From Singulisphaera acidiphila DSM 18658 (GTDB lineage Bacteria; Planctomycetota; Planctomycetia; Isosphaerales; Isosphaeraceae): DNA of 64,000 bases. Numbering within the stretch: the stretch's first letter is position 1; every line of letters starts with the position of its first letter. This document shows positions 27,499-36,909 of the stretch, piece by piece. Location of the stretch: the NCBI RefSeq assembly GCF_000242455.2, contig NC_019892.1:434001-498000 (forward strand). Direction: 5' to 3'. Below the pieces are notes generated by a model. It did not search any database and was not told the DNA's origin. It saw only the letters and a list, made by a program, of their open reading frames with translations. A program made the translations under genes and the position numbers.

Positions 27499-28974
27499 AT
27501 GATCGGTCCCTCCCCTTCAGCGTCATGCCTGGCTTCGGTGATCGTTCCCTGCTTCGACCAACTTGCATTCACCAGGCAGTGCGTCGCATCGTTGGCACGC
27601 CATACGCGACCGCCTTGGGAATTGATTGTCGTCGACAACGGTTCGACCGATGGCACAGCCAGCTACCTTGCCGGGATCAGCGACGTTGCTTCGTTCCCCG
27701 TGACGATCCTGACCAATGCCGAGAATCGAGGGTTTCCGGCCGGCTGTAATCAGGGGATCGCCGCGGCGCGGGGGGAGTTCGTCGTCCTGCTCAACAATGA
27801 CGTGGTGGTGACCGATGGTTGGCTCGATCAACTGGTGGCCTTGGCCAGGGTGGATCCGGCCATCGGGATGGTTGGGCCGATGTCGAACTATACGTGCCCT
27901 CCACAGGTTGTCTTGGATGCGAAATATGCTGATCTAGATCAAATGGATAGATTTGCCACGACGTGGCGGCAACAGCATCGCGGCCAATGGGTGTTTGCCG
28001 AGAAGCTCTCGGGGTTCTGCCTGCTGATTCGACGCCGCGTGCTCGAGGCGATTGGCGGTCTCGACGAGGGGTTCGGTCTGGGCTTCTTCGATGACGACGA
28101 TCTGGCGATGCGTGCTCGGAGTGCGGGCTTCGAATTGGCTGTGGCGGTCGACCTATTCGTCCACCACCATGGCAGTCGTACCTTCGCCGGCGCCGGGATT
28201 GACGCCGAGTCACTGCTTGAGACGAACCGGCTGAGGTTCGAGCAAAAGTGGGGTATCGACAGCTCGTCGGCTCAAGCGGTTTCCCTCGTTTCCTGGGGAA
28301 ATGAGCGGACTGCTACGATATCGTCTGGGATCCGCCCGGCCATGGACCCGTCGCACCGGACCTGGACCAAGCTCTTTGGCGTCGGCCTGCCCCGCACCGG
28401 GACAACCTCCATTGCCATGGCAATGCTCGAGCTCGGACTCAGAACGGCCCATGCCTGCTTCGATGAGGCCCTCTTTGATGTTGGCGACGCCTTCTTCGAT
28501 ACCCCGGTCTATGTCGACTACCCCGAACTCGATCGTCGCTACCCGGGTTCGAAGTTCATTCTGACCTGGCGCGATCCACACGCCTGGTACGCTTCCTTCG
28601 CTCGCAACCTGGGGCCTTACCTCTGTCGTCTTCGAACGCAGTCCGACCTCGACCCGGATCAACTCATCGATCGCCGCTGCTATACGCTCGCCTTCGGCGC
28701 CGACGAGCTCGGTGAGGACGCATTTCTAAAACGCTATCATGACCATCGACGCTGTGTTGAAGAGTATTTTATGAATCGACCTGGTGACTTGCTTGTGCTT
28801 GATCTCGACGCCACCATCGATCTCTGGGAACCGATCTGTCGATTCTTGAGTTTACCCCGGCCGGATCGCCCCTTCCCTCGCATCAATGCCAGCGCCATCG
28901 ATCGCTGGTTGACTCTCTGGCACCCCTTGAAGCTTGTAAGCAGGACAGAGCGGGTTGAGGCGGAAGTTCTGTGA
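27499..28974 (+). CDS. GT2 glycosyltransferase fused to a sulfotransferase-like domain
   Basis: 491 residues. Residues ~10-255 form a GT-A fold family 2 glycosyltransferase: SVIVPCFDQLAFTRQCV, ELIVVDNGSTDGT, a metal-binding LLNNDVVVTDGW, and FGLGFFDDDDLAMRARSAGF. Residues ~280-490 look like a P-loop sulfotransferase: LFGVGLPRTGTTSIAMAML (5'-PSB-like loop for PAPS), SKFILTWRDPHAWYASF and LVLDLDA near the end. It would transfer a sugar and possibly sulfate the glycan, acting in the cytoplasm or at the membrane face. It is the first gene of a three-gene plus-strand cluster, 40 bp ahead of the next. The fusion is uncommon but the frame is continuous. Confidence 0.85.
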   Translation: MIGPSPSASCLASVIVPCFDQLAFTRQCVASLARHTRPPWELIVVDNGSTDGTASYLAGISDVASFPVTILTNAENRGFPAGCNQGIAAARGEFVVLLNNDVVVTDGWLDQLVALARVDPAIGMVGPMSNYTCPPQVVLDAKYADLDQMDRFATTWRQQHRGQWVFAEKLSGFCLLIRRRVLEAIGGLDEGFGLGFFDDDDLAMRARSAGFELAVAVDLFVHHHGSRTFAGAGIDAESLLETNRLRFEQKWGIDSSSAQAVSLVSWGNERTATISSGIRPAMDPSHRTWTKLFGVGLPRTGTTSIAMAMLELGLRTAHACFDEALFDVGDAFFDTPVYVDYPELDRRYPGSKFILTWRDPHAWYASFARNLGPYLCRLRTQSDLDPDQLIDRRCYTLAFGADELGEDAFLKRYHDHRRCVEEYFMNRPGDLLVLDLDATIDLWEPICRFLSLPRPDRPFPRINASAIDRWLTLWHPLKLVSRTERVEAEVL

Positions 28975-29707
28975 TCGAAGTCAATGGCATGGTTCTTTCG
29001 CTGGAGATTACCCGATGTTGACCATGGCACGAGGGCAGGGACACATTTCCGTGATCGTTCCCTGCCTTCGGGGGCGGCGCGCTGCGCGACGATGTCTCGT
29101 GCCCTTGCTGCGACATACAGACGCCTCGGCCCATCTCGTACTGGTCACCAACACGAGGGCCGGTACCCTTGCGGCCTACCTGGCGGGGATTCGCGATGCC
29201 GAGCCGGCGCGCGTGCAGGTCGTGGTCGTTTCGGGTCTCAAACGCGTTCGAGACGCCTGGCGACGCGGGTTACGCGAGGCACGTCGCGAGTTCGTGGCCT
29301 TGCTCGGGCCGTCGACGATCGTAACCGACGGCTGGCTCGATCAATTGACGGCTCTCGCCAACGCCGATCCCTCCATTGGCATGGTTGCGCCGATGAGCAA
29401 TTCTGCACCTCCTCTGCAATCGGCCGACGGTGCACCGACGGCTGAGAACGTCGATGCGTTCGCCGCCCGATGGCGAGCGGCGCGACTCGGACGTTGGCTG
29501 ACGACGGAGACACTGGCCGGCCCTTGCCTGTTCCTCAAACGAGGCATCCTCGAAGCGATCTCCGCTGGTCGTGCCCTGAGGTCAGCCGACTTACGAGCCG
29601 ATCGTCTCTCCACGCGGATCCGCCAGGCCGGGTTCCAGCTTGCGATTGCCAATGACCTTTATGTTCACCGGATTCAGCGTCCCTCGACCTCGGTTCCTTC
29701 AACTAAG

Positions 29708-31040
29708 GGCTTGCGCAAAAACAACCTTTTCAAATCAAGCTTGGCATCTATGTCGGTTTCTGCGATAATAAGAGGATGTACGATCCTCTTGTCATCGCAC
29801 AGATTCAACGGAAATTCCATCTGCTTTCCCCCGAGATGGACGAGAGACGCCGCCGGCAGTGGGCGGCAGCGGAGGCGAAGGAGTTGGGCTGGGGTGGTGT
29901 CTCGCTCGTGGCCCATGCCACCGGACTGTCTCGTCCGACGATCTCGGCTGGGATGCGGGAGCTTGAGCGACCGATTGCGCAACGCACGGTCGAAGGGACT
30001 CGGGTGCGTCGGCCGGGCGGTGGTCGGCCGACAGCGGCGAAGTCTGACCCCGGATTGATGGCCGCGTTGGAGTCGTTGCTCGACCCCGTGACGCGAGGTG
30101 ATCCCGAGTCGCCGTTGCGATGGACCTGTAAGAGCACGCGGCGGCTGGCCGAGGAGCTGTCGCGGCAAAACCACGGCGTGGGACCGCGAACCGTGGCCAC
30201 ATTGCTTCACGAGGCAGGGTACAGCTTGCAGGCGAATCGAAAGACTCGGGAGGGAGTCGCGCATCCCGACCGCAACGCCCAGTTCGAGTACATCAACGCC
30301 AGCGTTGGCCGAGCGCTGGCCCGGGGGCAACCGGCGATCTCGGTCGACACCAAGAAGAAGGAGTTGGTGGGCGACTTCAAGAACGGTGGACGGGAATGGC
30401 ATCCGCAGGGGGAACCCGAGGAGGTCCGAGTCCATGACTTCCTGGATAAGACCCTGGGCAAGGCGATCCCCTACGGCGTGTACGACATGGTCAACGACCA
30501 GGGTTGGGTCAGCGTGGGGATTGATCATGACACGGCCCAATTCGCCACCCACAGCATCCGCCGCTGGTGGCAGGAGATGGGCCGTGAACGCTTTCCCCGG
30601 GCCACCGAATTGCTGATCACCGCTGATGGCGGTGGGAGCAATGGGCATCGGACGCGCCTCTGGAAGGTGTCGCTTCAGGCCTTGGCCGATGATCTTGGTT
30701 TGATGCTCTCGGTGAGCCATTTCCCGCCGGGCACGAGTAAATGGAACAAGATCGAGCACCGGTTGTTCAGCTTCATCACGCAGAATTGGCGAGGAAAGCC
30801 GTTGGTCAGCCATCAGGCAATCATTAACTTGATCGCCGCCACAACGACCAAGAGCGGCCTGATCGTGAAGGCGGTACTGGATACGAATCATTACCCCCTC
30901 GAGATCAAGGTGAGCGATACGGAACTGGCGGCGCTGTGTCTGGAACGGCACGAGTTTCACGGAGATTGGAACTACACCATCGCGCCGCGTATAAAGAAGT
31001 CACGCTTCCAAAAATTGTAAAAGTTATTTTTGCGCAAGCC
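29708..31040. mobile_element. ISAzo13-family insertion sequence
   Basis: 1.33 kb. Terminal inverted repeats GGCTTGCGCAAAAA occur at both ends. The direct repeat CTAAG lies at 29703-29707 and 31041-31045; because the repeat is partly symmetrical with the IS end, the true duplication could be as short as TAA. It carries one intact transposase gene in the same direction as the interrupted glycosyltransferase gene. Confidence 0.88.
29776..31020 (+). CDS. ISAzo13-family transposase
   Basis: 414 residues, the normal family length. The N-terminal DNA-binding region reads MDERRRRQWAAAEAKELG and VAHATGLSRPTISAGMREL. The catalytic region has ISVDTKKKELVGDFKN (first Asp), LLITADGGGSNGHRTRLWK (second Asp) and FPPGTSKWNKIEHRLFSFI (Glu). 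The C-terminus reads DWNYTIAPRI. The frame is intact, and with well-preserved ends and target repeats the element looks recent and possibly active. Confidence 0.92.
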   Translation: MYDPLVIAQIQRKFHLLSPEMDERRRRQWAAAEAKELGWGGVSLVAHATGLSRPTISAGMRELERPIAQRTVEGTRVRRPGGGRPTAAKSDPGLMAALESLLDPVTRGDPESPLRWTCKSTRRLAEELSRQNHGVGPRTVATLLHEAGYSLQANRKTREGVAHPDRNAQFEYINASVGRALARGQPAISVDTKKKELVGDFKNGGREWHPQGEPEEVRVHDFLDKTLGKAIPYGVYDMVNDQGWVSVGIDHDTAQFATHSIRRWWQEMGRERFPRATELLITADGGGSNGHRTRLWKVSLQALADDLGLMLSVSHFPPGTSKWNKIEHRLFSFITQNWRGKPLVSHQAIINLIAATTTKSGLIVKAVLDTNHYPLEIKVSDTELAALCLERHEFHGDWNYTIAPRIKKSRFQKL

Positions 31041-32178
31041 CTAAGCTTGCGGACTTTCCGCGTTCCTGTCGTGTCAGCCTGACGATGATCGTGCGCAACG
31101 AGGAGGCGAACCTGCCTGCCTGTCTCGCCTCCGCCGCCGACCTCTTCGACGAGATCGTCATTGTCGATACCGGATCGACCGACCGGACCGTCGAGATCGC
31201 TCGCTCGTTCGGTGCAAGGGTCTTCGACTTTCCCTGGGTCGACGATTTTGCAGCGGCCCGGAACGCCGCCCTCGCCCGGGCGACCGGCGACTACGCCTTC
31301 TGGCTCGATGCCGATGATCGGATTGAGCCACCCCATCGCGAGCGACTCCGCGTCCTGTTCGACGGGCTCCGCTCGAAAGATTCCGCCTTTGTCATCCGAT
31401 GCGCCTGCGACGCCGACCCCTCAGGCGGCGGCGCCACGGTCGTGGATCACGTCCGACTCTTTCCGGTGCGCGAGGATGTTCGCTGGACGTACCGTGTCCA
31501 CGAACAGATCCTACCTGCGTTGCGCAAGGCCGGGATAACCGTCGATTGGACTGACGCGGTCGTTCGCCACGTCGGCTACAACGATCCCGACCTGCGCCAG
31601 AAGAAGTTGCGACGAGATGCCGCCATCCTCGAGCTGGAACTGGCCGAGTGTCCCGACGACCCTTTCGTCCTGTTCAACCTCGGCCAGATCGCGCTCGAAT
31701 CAGGCGACCCCCTGCCGGCCGTGGGTTATTTCCAGCGTAGCCTGGCGGGGTCGGCCCCCGGCGACTCGATCATCTGCAAGCTACACGCGCTATTGGCCCG
31801 CGCCTATCAGCAAGCGGGTGATCTGGATTCGGCCCTGGCTGCGTGCGATGCCGGCCTGGCGGCGATCCCCGATGACGTCGAGCTCCTTTTTCGCAAGGGG
31901 GTTGCCCATCGGCTTCGTGGCGAACCGGATCGGGCTGGCCCCTGCTGGCACCGGATCCTGACGTTGCGCCGGCCCGAGCGTTTCGCCAGCGTCGATGAGG
32001 GAATCTTCGGCCACGTGACGCGACGAAACCTGGCCATGCTCAGCGAGGAGCAGGGCGATCGTGCCGCGGCCGCCTTGCACTGGTCGGCGGTCCTGGCTGA
32101 ACGCCCTGACGATGAGGGGGCTCGCCAGGCCCTGGGGCGGCTCGGGCAGCCGATGGTCGGTAGCGGGGAACGGCCCTC

Positions 32179-33381
32179 GTGAGCTTAAAACGACTTCTGT
32201 TTGCCTCGATTCATGGCTACATCGACCCGTCCAGCGGTGCCGCCTGGGCCAGTCGTGACGTCCTCGAACTGATGGCCGCACGCGGGGTGGAGTGCCGCGC
32301 GATCTCCGCCGGCCTTTTGTCATATGAACGCGAGATGTCTGTCGAGGAAATCTTGAAGCCGCTCGGTGTTCCTATCCGCAAAGCGGCACCGATGGCGGGA
32401 ATGTACCCAGCCGACTCCCTTGAATTCGACCTGGGCGGTGTTGGGGTCACCTTGGTGCCCACCGCTTCGAGTCAGGCGGAGCGCTTCGTTGACCCCTCAG
32501 AAATGAATGGGTTCCTGGCCCGGACGGCAAGATTGATCGATGAGTTCAGGCCTCAGGTTATGCTTACGTACGGTGGGCATCCCGCCAGCTTCGCGCTGAT
32601 GAAACTGGCGCGAAGCCGCGATGTGCCAGTGGTCTTTCACTTGCACAACCTGGCCTACCCCAGTCGAAGCACCTTCGACCATGCCACGGCTATTCTCGTT
32701 CCCTCGGAATACTGCCGCCGTCATTATTTGCAGCAACTTGCCCTCGAAAGTACGGCGATCCCATCGCCGCTCATCCCTGAGCGAATGGTCGCCCCCGTAC
32801 GCGATCCCAGGTATGTGACGTTCATCAATCCCCAACTCTCCAAGGGGGCTGCCGTTGTTGCGCGGATCGCCGTTGAACTTCACAACCGTCGCCCTGAGAT
32901 CCCGCTGCTGATCGTCGAAGGGCGCGGGGCGGCCGATGCATTGAAGGCGGTACGCCTCGATCTGTCCGAACTGAGAAACCTGAATCGACTGCCGAATCTC
33001 CCGAACCCGCGGGCGATCTACCGCCTGTCCCGAATGCTTCTCGTGCCCTCGTTGGTTCGCGAGACATTCGGTCGGGTTGCCGCCGAAGGGCTCGCGAATG
33101 GGATTCCTGTTCTAGCCAGCGACCGTGGTGCCCTTCCTGAGACCTTGGGCGATGCCGGCTTTGTTTTTACACTGCCCGGTCGATGCACACCCCAGTCGGT
33201 CGAGGCACCGACCGCCCACGAAGTGGCGCCGTGGGTGGCGACGATTGAACGGCTTTGGGACGACTCGGCCTGGGAGGTTGCGCACCAGGAGCGAGCGAGT
33301 GTGGAATCCCGACGATGGGATCCTGATCTCGTGGCCGATCGTTATCTCTCGTTTTTCAACGCTCATGGGCGACGCGATTGA
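32179..33381 (+). CDS. Glycosyltransferase family 4-like enzyme (GT-B fold)
   Basis: 400 residues from a GTG start overlapping the previous stop by 4 nt (GTGA), so it is translationally coupled. The N-terminal domain has LLFASIHGYIDPSSGAAWAS, the acceptor-side Gly-rich loop of GT4 enzymes. The C-terminal nucleotide-sugar domain has PLLIVEGRG, LPNPRAIYRLSRMLLVPSLV and the family signature ETFGRVAAEGLANGIPVLAS (E-x7-E-like pair). With the upstream genes it should build a surface polysaccharide or glycan. Donor and acceptor cannot be read from the sequence. The ISAzo13 insertion upstream may be polar on it. Confidence 0.88.
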   Translation: MSLKRLLFASIHGYIDPSSGAAWASRDVLELMAARGVECRAISAGLLSYEREMSVEEILKPLGVPIRKAAPMAGMYPADSLEFDLGGVGVTLVPTASSQAERFVDPSEMNGFLARTARLIDEFRPQVMLTYGGHPASFALMKLARSRDVPVVFHLHNLAYPSRSTFDHATAILVPSEYCRRHYLQQLALESTAIPSPLIPERMVAPVRDPRYVTFINPQLSKGAAVVARIAVELHNRRPEIPLLIVEGRGAADALKAVRLDLSELRNLNRLPNLPNPRAIYRLSRMLLVPSLVRETFGRVAAEGLANGIPVLASDRGALPETLGDAGFVFTLPGRCTPQSVEAPTAHEVAPWVATIERLWDDSAWEVAHQERASVESRRWDPDLVADRYLSFFNAHGRRD

Positions 33382-33508
33382 GGTGATCCCGAGTGATTGA
33401 TGGATTGGCTCCGCCGGCGGCCCGCCCGTGCGGTTCCAACGTGGCGGTCCGCCTGCTCCACAAACTATGGCTCACTTGCGAGGGATCGCAAGGGCGTGGG
33501 CTTCTCAC

Positions 33509-34540
33509 TCAGTAGGCGTCAGCGCTGATGACCTCGCTCCCTTGGGTTGTGCTCAGGGCTCGCCAGGTGGCGAGGTTGATCGAGTTCTTGACGAACTTGA
33601 CGCTTCCGTCGGCCATGACCGTGTTCACGCCGCCGGGGTGTCGGCTGCGCGCGGCGTTGGTGATGTAGAGGACGGAGGGGGCCGCGATGCACGGTGGGTT
33701 GTTCGCGTAGGGGTAGACGCAATAGCCCCCCGACTCCATCTGGTCGGGGAGCGTGCTGTTGGGGGCCAGCCAGGTTTCAAAGGTTGCGCCGCCGTACCAC
33801 CAGGCGAACCCGCGGAGGTCGTAATTCGCGTTGTACTGGCCCCCCTTCCCCTGCCCTTGGATCACCTCAGAGGCGAGCATCGTGTTACTCAGGCCATCGG
33901 TGATGCTGCTCAGTTTGACGTCGGTGTATCCGCCGATCGGAGCGGCCAGGGTGATCGAGACGAGGGTGGCCAACGGGGAGCCGATGTCGCTGAACGGGGC
34001 GCCGAGGTAGGGGACGGTCGCGGTTCCGGCTGTGCCGGTCTGATTCTGGAAGACGAAGAGGTTGCCGAAGTTAGCGGCGTAGTTGTGCGACGTGACCGGC
34101 CAGGAGGTCTTCCCGCCGATGTTGTAGGTCTGCGTGATCGGCGCGTTGGGTGTGTCGGACGGGCAGGTAAACGTATTGAGGCGAGAGGTCGAGACCGTGA
34201 TGTTGAAGGCCGAGCCGTAGGTGATGCCCGAGTATGTGTTTGTGTTATTGCCCAGGAAATTCCATGCGTTATAAAGCGCCTGCTGCTCGGCGTAGGGGAG
34301 CACGAAGACCATCCAGGTTCCCCAGATGCTCCCTTTGATTCCCGGGGGGAGGACTTCCATCGTCGACTCGTAGTTCATGCAGGCAAGGCCGATCTGCTTC
34401 ATGTTATTGACGCATTGGGCGCGTCGGGCCGCTTCGCGAGCGGACTGCACGGCGGGGAGCAGAAGCGCGATCAGAACGGCGATGATGGCGATCACGACCA
34501 GCAACTCGATCAGCGTGAAGCCTCGACGTCGAAGGTGCAT
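33509..34540 (-). CDS. DUF1559 pseudopilin-like protein
   Basis: 343 residues. It starts [20 protein letters not shown], a type IV pilin/type II secretion N-terminal methylation site (cleavage before Phe) and membrane helix, then [19 protein letters not shown] and the DUF1559 body, ending with the conserved [21 protein letters not shown]. This family is expanded to tens of copies in planctomycetes and is a strong taxonomic marker. AAGGAG precedes the start. It is 110 bp downstream of the lipoprotein gene on the same strand, a standard pairing. It is exported and anchored in the inner membrane; its role is uncertain. Confidence 0.95.
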   Translation of the reverse strand: MHLRRRGFTLIELLVVIAIIAVLIALLLPAVQSAREAARRAQCVNNMKQIGLACMNYESTMEVLPPGIKGSIWGTWMVFVLPYAEQQALYNAWNFLGNNTNTYSGITYGSAFNITVSTSRLNTFTCPSDTPNAPITQTYNIGGKTSWPVTSHNYAANFGNLFVFQNQTGTAGTATVPYLGAPFSDIGSPLATLVSITLAAPIGGYTDVKLSSITDGLSNTMLASEVIQGQGKGGQYNANYDLRGFAWWYGGATFETWLAPNSTLPDQMESGGYCVYPYANNPPCIAAPSVLYITNAARSRHPGGVNTVMADGSVKFVKNSINLATWRALSTTQGSEVISADAY

Positions 34541-34650
34541 CGTTGCGTCTCCTTTTTTCTTGGGTCGAGAAGAGCGATGAAATGAAATGGGCCGTCGTCG
34601 CGATGATGGCGGACGAGGAAAGCCCCCTCCTCCACGGAAATGAAAAAAGC

Positions 34651-35118
34651 TTACTTCTTGAGATGAAATGCGTATGTGTTCGGGCCGCCCGACTTCACCT
34701 CGGCCTTGAGCTCCGTCTCGATGTTATAACGCGTCGGGATCACCCCTCTCAGCGACGCAATGGTTTTCCTGGCGCGAGGCATGGGGGCTGTCGGAGACGA
34801 CTCCTCGGCGCTTCCTGAAGTCGCCGTGCCCGCTGCGGCGTAGATGGCCACCGTGTATGTCCCGGGAACCGGTCCCTCGGCTCGAGGGATCTCGAAGCGG
34901 CCATCGGAAACCATCCCACCGGACGCGACCCCCTCCTGCTGGGTAGCCGGTTGGAGCTGGATCGTCCCTTCCTTGAGCGGTTGACCCTCGAAGGTCACGG
35001 TCCCCGAGATCGGCTCCCTGGCCCGCAAATCTTCCACGCCGTTGTCGCAACCCGCAATTAAAAATGAAGTCATGACGATCATTCCGGACAGGCTGCGAAT
35101 CTGCCGAAAGGTTCTCAT
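34651..35118 (-). CDS. Small lipoprotein with a carboxypeptidase-regulatory-like fold
   Basis: 155 residues. The signal peptide ends in a lipobox (FLIAGC, Cys at ~24). The mature part is beta-rich: [69 protein letters not shown]. Proteins of this shape regularly sit next to DUF1559 genes in planctomycetes and are probably co-transcribed with them. GAGGAG lies before the ATG. It should be membrane-anchored by its lipidated Cys. Confidence 0.88.
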   Translation of the reverse strand: MRTFRQIRSLSGMIVMTSFLIAGCDNGVEDLRAREPISGTVTFEGQPLKEGTIQLQPATQQEGVASGGMVSDGRFEIPRAEGPVPGTYTVAIYAAAGTATSGSAEESSPTAPMPRARKTIASLRGVIPTRYNIETELKAEVKSGGPNTYAFHLKK

Positions 35119-35654
35119 TCACCACTCCTCATTCAAAGAGCTTTGCCTTGCCTGGTTGTGATTTGGGGACTCCCCGGGGAGCGTCGTGCTCTTTTGTCGC
35201 GCAGTCGTGCACGACGTCGCAGTCTGCAGGATTAGGGTGTGCTCAAAACCGCAATGATCGCGTCGTTCACTTGAGGCTTAGCGTGCGTCAAATCCGTGGC
35301 GAAAGCGTTTCCGCCTGGTTCTCGGCCGATGCCTTGGCGTGTGAGCCGACGTCGCAAAAACACCGGCTGAGAGGCGAAACTATGATTTCGGAATTCGTCG
35401 CGGAACCCAATGTCAACACTGGTGATATGGTGATATCGGTTTCAACTGAGTCCGAGCAGCGTGAAGGCTCGGCCGCGAAAAAAAATGAAGGATTGATTGA
35501 AAGACTTCGCTATCGCCGGAGAGTTTTTGATTCCATTTGAGGAATTCTTCAGGATCAATCGGATAATATCTCTCCACGGCCACGAAGGCCATAGGATATT
35601 GATGTGCAATTTGCTGATACGAGGTATCAAAGATCCTGACACGAGGTTCTTCCA
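35119..35654 (+). promoter_or_regulatory. Intergenic region upstream of the LysR gene, with a putative operator
   Basis: There is no gene in these 536 bp. It separates the divergent lipoprotein and LysR genes, so it should hold promoters for both. At 35615-35629 a perfect inverted repeat TGATAC-GAG-GTATCA ends 25 bp before the LysR ATG, a position suitable for autoregulation. The centre and length fit a LysR-type T-N11-A box only loosely. Confidence 0.35.
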
Positions 35655-36611
35655 ATGCCCTCCCCCACCGCGCAGCGGCATGCCTACAAGGAAATCTCGC
35701 TTCCGCAGATTCGCTGCTTCTGCGACGCGATCCGGCTGGGAAGTTTCAAGGCGGCCGCCAAATCCCTGGGGCTGTCGCACCCGACGGTCTTGAGCCAGGT
35801 TCATGCGCTGGAGCACCACCTGGGTGTGAAGCTGGTCGAAACCCATGCACGCGGGTGCCGCCCGACGGCTGATGGCCGTCTGCTTGCGGTGATGGTCGCC
35901 CCGCTCGTGGCGGGATTCCACTCGCTCGAGCATACGTTTCAGGAGGTCCGTGGCAAGGAAGTCCAGCGCCTGATCGTGGCCACCACGCCGCGAATCCTGG
36001 TCGACGACCTGCCGATGTGTGTCGTCGAGTTCTCGAAGAACTGGCCCAACGTCCAGATCCACTTCGAGGAGATGCGGATGGAGGAGATCCCCGAGGCCGT
36101 CGAAACCGGAAAGGCCGACCTTGGCCTGACCACCACCAGCAGCCCGACCCCCGGCAATGCCTGGATCGCCTTCGAGCCGGCTTATGAGCTGGAGGTGGTC
36201 CTGATCACGCCCAAGGATCATCCGCTCGCCCGCCGCCGGAGGGTGAGTGCCCGCGACCTCGCCGAGTTCCCTCTGGTCAACGCCCCTCCGGGAATCCTCG
36301 ACCCCTCCGTCAGCATCGCGTTGAAGATGCTCAACGCTTTCCAGGCCGAGCCCCGCCGGGTCGAAGTGGCCAATGCGGCCGCCATCCTCCGCTACGTGGA
36401 AATGGGGTTCGGGGTCGGCCTCACGTTGCGCGTTCCTTCGCACCTCGCTGATCCCAAGTTCCATGAGCGCTCGCTCAGTCGCGAGCTCGGGCGAGTCAAG
36501 GTCCACCTCGTCTGGAGGAACGGGTCGCTCATGATGCCCCACGCCCGTGCGTTTGCCGACCTCGTGAAAGACCTCCTCAACAGGAAGACTTCGCAGCCCA
36601 AGACCGCCTGA
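35655..36611 (+). CDS. LysR-family transcriptional regulator
   Basis: 318 residues. The N-terminal winged helix-turn-helix reads ISLPQIRCFCDAIRLGSFKA, AAKSLGLSHPTVLSQVHALE and HHLGVKLVETHARGCRPTADG. The C-terminal periplasmic-binding-like effector domain reads LIVATTPRILVDDLP, ADLGLTTTSSPTPG, LEVVLITPKDHPLA and VEMGFGVGLTLRVPS. It binds DNA as a dimer or tetramer and responds to a small ligand, which cannot be deduced. Its targets are likely itself or the divergent genes. The region to the next gene (36612-36909) has no readable gene. Confidence 0.93.
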   Translation: MPSPTAQRHAYKEISLPQIRCFCDAIRLGSFKAAAKSLGLSHPTVLSQVHALEHHLGVKLVETHARGCRPTADGRLLAVMVAPLVAGFHSLEHTFQEVRGKEVQRLIVATTPRILVDDLPMCVVEFSKNWPNVQIHFEEMRMEEIPEAVETGKADLGLTTTSSPTPGNAWIAFEPAYELEVVLITPKDHPLARRRRVSARDLAEFPLVNAPPGILDPSVSIALKMLNAFQAEPRRVEVANAAAILRYVEMGFGVGLTLRVPSHLADPKFHERSLSRELGRVKVHLVWRNGSLMMPHARAFADLVKDLLNRKTSQPKTA

Positions 36612-36909
36612 GCGGCGGGGTGCCATGAGTATGGACTCAATCCAAAAAAAAACGAGCCCGGCCGTAATCCCTTCAAAAAGGTTAACGGACTCGCCGAAGA
36701 CGCCACCCAGAGGCGCTCTGGATGATTGAAAGTCGAAGGCCGATCGGGGATGATTTCGAACGCGGCGGCTCGATCGAGACGCTTGCCCGCCTCTGAGGCT
36801 GCGATTCGCAAAGCCCTTGTCTGGTTCACCTACCTCAACGGCAAGCCGTTCTTTTCTTCCCGTCTGCCGGATCGAATTCCACCGGCCAGGCTCCTGGGAG
36901 TCAGCAGTG

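Larger units (their letters stand above)
29015..32182 (+). pseudogene. Double-GT2/TPR glycosyltransferase gene split by an ISAzo13-like element
   Basis: The start is set at ATG 29015, with GGAG upstream. Part one (29015-29707, 231 codons) is a GT2-like domain: HISVIVPCLRGRR, TDGWLDQLTALANADPSIGM. Part two (31046-32182) is a second GT2 domain, VSLTMIVRNEEANLP, FDEIVIVDTGSTDRTVE, FWLDADDRIE, followed by TPR-like repeats (FVLFNLGQIALESGDPLPAV). Removing the IS and one CTAAG joins the parts in frame into a ~609-residue protein. Part one lacks the metal-binding Asp (GPSTIV where its neighbour has NNDVVV), so it was probably non-catalytic. Part two could still be translated from ATG 31085, but it would lose its first beta strand residues. 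Confidence 0.8.

Noticed and set aside
33428..34585. 385-codon plus-strand frame
   Set aside because: Antisense to the DUF1559 gene, which has a textbook pilin N-terminus.
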